From contig CAZBCF010000045.1 of assembly GCA_964490435.1 (NCBI GenBank), positions 1 through 9,741 on the forward strand: a DNA stretch of 9,741 nucleotides. Reading direction: 5' to 3'. Both the position numbers and the translations under genes were made by a program. The stretch comes from IMCC26077 sp964490435 (lineage in GTDB: Bacteria; Actinomycetota; Actinomycetes; Nanopelagicales; Nanopelagicaceae). The notes beneath the pieces were generated by a model. The model was not told the DNA's origin. It did no database searches and saw only the letters and a program-made list of their open reading frames with translations. Position 1 is the stretch's first letter, and each line of letters opens with the position of its first letter. Of this stretch, positions 6,831-9,741 are shown one piece after another.

Positions 6831-7763
6831 TTAACCCTTTGCCCTTCTATATCTACGGAATTGAATGATGGGTAGTGCAACGACCAAGAGTGCGAAGAAC
6901 TGGACCATGACCAGGGCGGCTGAATAGCCGACTTCAAATTGTTCAAAGGCCATCTTGTAGGCGTAGTAAGCCAGCGATGTGGTCGCATCCAGTGGACCGC
7001 CTTGGACCATCAATAGGGAGATCTCGAATGGGGATGAAAGGAAGGCAAGAATTTCGATTGCGACAACTAATATGGTTGTCGTTGAAACACATGGAAAGAT
7101 GATTTGCCAGACCCGCTGCCATGCATTTGCCCCATCAAGTGCGGCTGCTTCCAGAATTTCTGGAGATATGCGCTGCAAGCCCGCTAAATACAAAATAATT
7201 ACAAGGGGCAGGGATAACCAGATCACTATGATTGTTACTGAGGGCAAAGCCCACGTGAAACTGGCAAGCCATTCTGGCCCTGTGATTCCGAAAATTTTCA
7301 GAATTCGATTAACCCATCCGGCTTCTGGATTGAAGATGCTCGACCAGGCAATACCCGCGACAGCGCTGGAAATCGTGAGTGGCAAGAAGAACATCGCGCG
7401 AAAGATCCCAATGCCCTTGACCTTCCAATTAAGGAGTACGGCGACTAAGAAACCACCAAAGACCGTTGGCAGCACGCCAAGACCTAGGAATTTGAGCGTC
7501 CGCACAAAAGATGGGATCAACATCTCGTCGTCGGCTAAACGACGGTAATTCTCAAGACCTACCCAATTGATTGGGCCGAGGATGTCCCATTGACAGAAAC
7601 TTAGGAGAACACCAGCAACAGAGGGAACCAAAATGAACAACGTGTACATGAAGAGATTGGGTGAGACAAAGATTGCCAACCAAAAGCGATCGTTTCGCTT
7701 TAATTTTTTACGCTGGCCTGTTTGAGCCTTGCGCTCCTTTTGCGCCGTAGCCACGCTCTGCAT
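6831..7763 (-). CDS. Carbohydrate ABC transporter permease, MalF type
   Basis: A 310-residue permease (from the ATG at 7763-7761) that pairs with the MalG-type gene directly downstream. A basic N-terminus (ERKAQTGQRKKLKRNDR) precedes the first span (FWLAIFVSPNLFMYTLFILV); further hydrophobic segments lie around LKFLGLGVLPTVFGGFLVAV, FFLPLTISSAVAGIAW, SVTIIVIWLSLPLVIILYLA, STTTILVVAIEILAFL and AALVMVQFFALLVVALPI. The EAA loop is EILEAAALDGANAWQRVWQI followed by IFP, the ATPase contact site. A longer frame begins with GTG at 7781-7779, six codons upstream, but that GTG has no purine-rich site before it, whereas the ATG has GGGTG six bases upstream; I prefer the ATG, without certainty. No ATP-binding subunit is encoded in the window, so one must be shared or lie elsewhere. 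Confidence 0.93.
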   Translation of the reverse strand: MQSVATAQKERKAQTGQRKKLKRNDRFWLAIFVSPNLFMYTLFILVPSVAGVLLSFCQWDILGPINWVGLENYRRLADDEMLIPSFVRTLKFLGLGVLPTVFGGFLVAVLLNWKVKGIGIFRAMFFLPLTISSAVAGIAWSSIFNPEAGWVNRILKIFGITGPEWLASFTWALPSVTIIVIWLSLPLVIILYLAGLQRISPEILEAAALDGANAWQRVWQIIFPCVSTTTILVVAIEILAFLSSPFEISLLMVQGGPLDATTSLAYYAYKMAFEQFEVGYSAALVMVQFFALLVVALPIIQFRRYRRAKG

Positions 7764-7812
7764 TCTATACACCCATTTCACAAGAGACTAGATGGAATTG
7801 GTCACCTAATAA

Positions 7813-7852
7813 TGATTTGGTGACGCCCACGTACATGAGCGTCACCAAATCA
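7813..7852 (-). promoter_or_regulatory. Intercistronic stem-loop between binding-protein and permease genes
   Basis: A perfect 14-bp inverted repeat (arms 7813-7826 and 7839-7852, plus-strand left arm TGATTTGGTGACGC) encloses a 12-base loop. It lies 19 bases past the stop of the solute-binding protein gene and about 50 bases before the permease start. In the minus-strand transcript the 3' arm is followed by ATTATTAGG and no uridine run, so it is not a classic intrinsic terminator. In sugar ABC operons such structures commonly protect the 3' end of the binding-protein message or partly attenuate readthrough, raising the ratio of binding protein to permease; I infer that role here. A second GGTGAC copy at 7806-7801 (minus) could pair with the 3' arm GTCACC (7824-7819), giving an alternative 6-bp hairpin. 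Confidence 0.75.
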
Positions 7853-7870
7853 GCATGTGCTACTTAGAGA

Positions 7871-9223
7871 TTACTGATCAAGTTCCTTCTTGATAGCCGC
7901 AGTCACTTTATCTTCGGCTTTCTTGAAGGCCTTCTCAACCGAGACGTTCTTCAATAACACCTCTGCTAGCGCGTCTGCAATCACAGTATCAAGGACTGTG
8001 CCTGCTTGGCCTGGAAGCTTAGGAGCGATGAAGGAGTTCTTGATTGCGCGACCGAATGCATCAACGTTTGCAGGCGGTGCTGCGAGTTTACGCCAGTCAC
8101 CATTTGCAATACCTGCATCTGTTGGAGGAACAAGTGAGCCGCTCGCTTGGAGCGTGTTAATGCCACCATTCTTGGTTGTGTAGAACCAGTCGATGAACTT
8201 CCACGCTGCAGCCTTGTTCTTTGAGGTTGCTGCCATGCCGAGGCCGTAGCTTCCGCCACCAATGATGTACTTGGAGACTTTGCCTTTGATGGTTGGCATA
8301 TCAACGACATCCCACTCCATATTCTTCTCGGCTAGACCAGCCTTGTAGGTGGGGAGAAGTGCGCGTACGGAAGTTTCCATAGCGACCTGTCCACCTTGGA
8401 AGGTTGGCGGTGTCTTTCCTGAAGAGATGCTGTACTTAGGAATGCAACCGCTCTGCCATGGCTTGACGAGTTGCTTCCATGCTGCGATTGCTTCAGGAGC
8501 GGCAATCTTCGATGTGTTGGTGTTGCGATCGTAGGTATATGCACCTACGGCATGAAGGTAAGGGTTGTACTGAGCCTGCCAGATTGACTTACTTCCGCCA
8601 CCTGGACCACCAGATGATCCCCATACCTGTGGCTTCTGCTTTGCGCCCCACTTAGAGATTGCATCACAAGTCTTGAGGTATTGGTCGTATGTCCAACCAT
8701 CCTTTGGAAGGGCAACTCCAGCCTTCTTGAAAAGCGTCTTGTTGTAGAAGACGACAATCGCATCAGCGGCGATTGGAAGACCGTGAACCTGCTTCGGGAA
8801 GTTGATTGGAACATAGGAACTTAAGAATGCCTGATTGAAATCAGCACGCTTCAATCCACCTGCTGCAGTTCCGAAGTACTTTGTGAGATCCTCAGTAAAT
8901 CCGACATCAGCCAACTGGTCGGCGTAGGTGTCGAGATTGTTAATGAGATCAGGAGCATTACCGCTGAGTGCAGATGCTGCCAAACTCTTGACGATATCTG
9001 GAATAGTTGCAGGTAAAGTTTCTACCTTGATTTGGATATCGGGATTATCTTTATTCCATTGTTCGATAACTGGCTTGAAATTGTTATCAATTCCAGCGAG
9101 CGCCGCGAAACGCAATTCCGTCACAGCATGGGCACTCTGAATGCCAAATGATGCGAGCGAAAGCGTCAAAAGACTTGCTACAAAGCCCACGCGAATTTTT
9201 TTGCGTGAAGTTGAGCCTTTCAT
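7871..9223 (-). CDS. Extracellular sugar-binding protein of ABC importer (family 1)
   Basis: A 450-residue solute-binding protein of the bacterial extracellular solute-binding family 1 type. It starts with a Sec signal peptide: basic MKGSTSRKKIR, hydrophobic VGFVASLLTLSLASFG, and an AHA cleavage site (A31-H32-A33, mature from V34). There is no lipobox cysteine, so it is predicted to be secreted or periplasmic and not a lipoprotein. Mature features are typical: VTELRFAALAG strand, FKPVIEQWNKDNPDIQIKV, the ALSGNAPDLINNLD loop, GLPIAADAIVVFYNKTLFKKAG, and YIIGGGSYGLGMAATSKNKA near the hinge. A TTG at 9226-9224 would add one residue, but GAGG at 9233-9230 lies six bases from the ATG at 9223 and would abut the TTG, so the ATG is preferred. 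It is the first gene after the control region and is followed by a stem-loop. The ligand is presumably the sugar degraded by the downstream enzymes. Confidence 0.95.
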   Translation of the reverse strand: MKGSTSRKKIRVGFVASLLTLSLASFGIQSAHAVTELRFAALAGIDNNFKPVIEQWNKDNPDIQIKVETLPATIPDIVKSLAASALSGNAPDLINNLDTYADQLADVGFTEDLTKYFGTAAGGLKRADFNQAFLSSYVPINFPKQVHGLPIAADAIVVFYNKTLFKKAGVALPKDGWTYDQYLKTCDAISKWGAKQKPQVWGSSGGPGGGSKSIWQAQYNPYLHAVGAYTYDRNTNTSKIAAPEAIAAWKQLVKPWQSGCIPKYSISSGKTPPTFQGGQVAMETSVRALLPTYKAGLAEKNMEWDVVDMPTIKGKVSKYIIGGGSYGLGMAATSKNKAAAWKFIDWFYTTKNGGINTLQASGSLVPPTDAGIANGDWRKLAAPPANVDAFGRAIKNSFIAPKLPGQAGTVLDTVIADALAEVLLKNVSVEKAFKKAEDKVTAAIKKELDQ

Positions 9224-9226
9224 CAA

Positions 9227-9233
9227 TTTCCTC
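9227..9233 (-). promoter_or_regulatory. Ribosome-binding site of the solute-binding protein gene
   Basis: Minus-strand GAGGAAA sits directly before TTGATG. With the GAGG core six bases from the ATG, spacing is good for the ATG at 9223 and poor for the TTG immediately before it. This site decides the start of the binding-protein gene. Confidence 0.7.
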
Positions 9234-9336
9234 TTTTCTTAGGTCTCGTTTTCTGAATATTCATGAACTTCGAACCTTGGTAGGAGGTTATTGAGGGGCC
9301 ATTTAGGAGGGCAAGGAGATTCCGATGGCCGATTTC

Positions 9337-9366
9337 GTTACCTTTCCGGATATCCGAAAAGGTAAC
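9337..9366. promoter_or_regulatory. 30-bp near-perfect palindrome, probable operator
   Basis: Plus-strand GTTACCTTTCCGGAT is followed by its inverted partner ATCCGAAAAGGTAAC. Of the 15 pairs only one mismatches (9346 C versus 9357 A), with no spacer at the dyad. It lies 114 bp before the binding-protein ATG and 41 bp past the mutarotase stop. No uridine run follows on the minus strand, which argues against an intrinsic terminator for the mutarotase gene, although a hairpin could still form in RNA. The size and symmetry suit a dimeric or tetrameric sugar-responsive repressor; the regulator is not in the window and its family cannot be named. Confidence 0.6.
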
Positions 9367-9376
9367 AATTTGTTAC
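9362..9376. promoter_or_regulatory. Second palindrome sharing a half-site, GTAACAATTTGTTAC
   Basis: A perfect 7-bp inverted repeat around one central T (9369). Its left GTAAC is the right end of the 30-bp palindrome, so the pentamer GTTAC/GTAAC occurs three times (9337-9341, 9362-9366, 9372-9376) in alternating orientation. The arrangement suggests adjacent or overlapping binding positions for one regulator. No convincing -35/-10 pair could be picked nearby; the remaining leader (9234-9336) holds only a minor TGAATATTCA palindrome (9254-9263) and no gene. Confidence 0.5.
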
Positions 9377-9406
9377 GGGCAGGCCGGCGCGAATTGGCGA
9401 GCCCCG

Positions 9407-9741
9407 CTAATCGAGGCGAAAGACCAACTCTTCGCAGGGGTGCATCCGGAGCGGGTCAGTAGGCGGCCCCTCGGGCGGCCAGATGAAGGCATCTTTCATC
9501 TTGTCCCCGATTTCTGCGGCATACCGCTCGTAGACATCCTTCCTGGCGAACATGATCCGGCGGGATTCATCCCAATTCTCAGACTCAACATAGCCAATCA
9601 CAAGGCCATCGGGCATTAACCAAATCGAGTAATTCTTCCACCCCGCGTCGCTCAGCGCCTGACGGTAGTAGTCGGGAATCGCCGCGTGGGTCTCGCGATA
9701 GTCGTTGATGCGATCAGGCTTCACTCGGAGCGTCCAACAGA
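9407..9741 (-). CDS. L-rhamnose mutarotase family protein, 5' end cut by window edge
   Basis: The frame is open to the window end. From the first complete codon (9739) it has 110 residues, and the first few codons of the gene are missing. A GTG at 9724 could be mistaken for a start, but the residues before it (CWTLR, then VKPDRINDYRETH) continue the family's first strand, so the gene extends beyond the window. It matches the RhaM-type family (dimeric alpha+beta barrel, about 104 residues): YRETHAAIPDYYRQALSDAGWKNYSIWL, then VIGYVESENWDESRR, then AFIWPPEGPPTDPL. The histidine in RETH aligns with the catalytic His of RhaM (YQRRHN). These enzymes interconvert alpha and beta anomers of L-rhamnose; family relatives act on L-fucose. 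The gene lies just before the control region of the transporter operon, on the same strand. Exact sugar is unproven. Confidence 0.9.
   Translation of the reverse strand, partial: CWTLRVKPDRINDYRETHAAIPDYYRQALSDAGWKNYSIWLMPDGLVIGYVESENWDESRRIMFARKDVYERYAAEIGDKMKDAFIWPPEGPPTDPLRMHPCEELVFRLD

Noticed and set aside
6979..7548. 189-codon plus-strand open frame opposite the MalF-type permease
   Set aside because: It is a shadow of a real membrane-protein gene; the translation has no domain pattern and no promoter or ribosome site was seen.
9224..9226. TTG as start codon of the binding-protein gene
   Set aside because: The GAGGAAA ribosome site would directly touch it; the ATG immediately after has proper spacing.
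9297..9330. GGCCAT ... ATGGCC inverted repeat in the leader
   Set aside because: Only six bases per arm with a 22-base spacing; expected by chance at this length.
9337..9366. 30-bp palindrome as an intrinsic terminator of the mutarotase gene
   Set aside because: There is no uridine run after the stem in the minus-strand RNA (it continues GAAATCGG), and the half-site is repeated just outside, which fits an operator better; a terminator role is not fully excluded.
1..9741. Mobile elements, CRISPR arrays, tRNA or rRNA genes, phage genes
   Set aside because: No transposase or integrase frame, no regularly spaced repeats, and no tRNA- or rRNA-like sequence was noticed; gene spacing leaves no room except the two short regulatory gaps.

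Overview
The window is a single-strand bacterial catabolic locus. All eleven genes lie on the minus strand, so transcription runs from high to low coordinates, with gaps of 0-23 bp or 1-4 bp overlaps over most of its length. The host cannot be proven from the sequence. Roughly even base composition, very tight packing and a secreted solute-binding protein with a plain Sec signal and no lipobox would fit a streamlined planktonic actinobacterium. That is a low-confidence inference.

Layout in transcription order: (1) the 3' part of an L-rhamnose mutarotase-family gene (>9741-9407). (2) A 180-bp control region (9227-9406) with a near-perfect 30-bp palindrome and an overlapping 15-bp palindrome that share GTTAC half-sites. 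(3) An ABC sugar importer without its ATPase: solute-binding protein (9223-7871), an intercistronic 14-bp perfect stem-loop (7852-7813), then two inner-membrane permeases (7763/7781-6831 and 6828-5971). (4) A catabolic block: Gfo/Idh/MocA oxidoreductase, VOC-fold protein, enolase-superfamily acid-sugar dehydratase, D-2-hydroxyacid dehydrogenase, amidohydrolase-2 family hydrolase (likely a lactonase), a small antibiotic-biosynthesis-monooxygenase-fold protein, and a fumarylacetoacetate hydrolase (FAH)-family gene cut by the window start.

Together these suggest uptake of a sugar (plausibly a 6-deoxyhexose such as L-rhamnose or L-fucose, or a relative), anomer interconversion, oxidation to a lactone, lactone opening, dehydration to a 2-keto-3-deoxy acid, a further oxidation, and hydrolytic C-C cleavage to pyruvate plus a small hydroxy acid. 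The order resembles the known non-phosphorylative 'diketo-hydrolase' pathways for L-fucose and L-rhamnose. Here, however, the two dehydrogenase slots appear to be held by Gfo/Idh/MocA and D-2-hydroxyacid dehydrogenase families instead of short-chain dehydrogenases, and two small proteins (VOC and ABM fold) have no assigned step. The substrate is not determinable from sequence alone. No regulator, no transporter ATPase, no RNA gene, no CRISPR array and no mobile element is visible. The only stretches without a gene longer than 30 bp are the two regulatory gaps described above.
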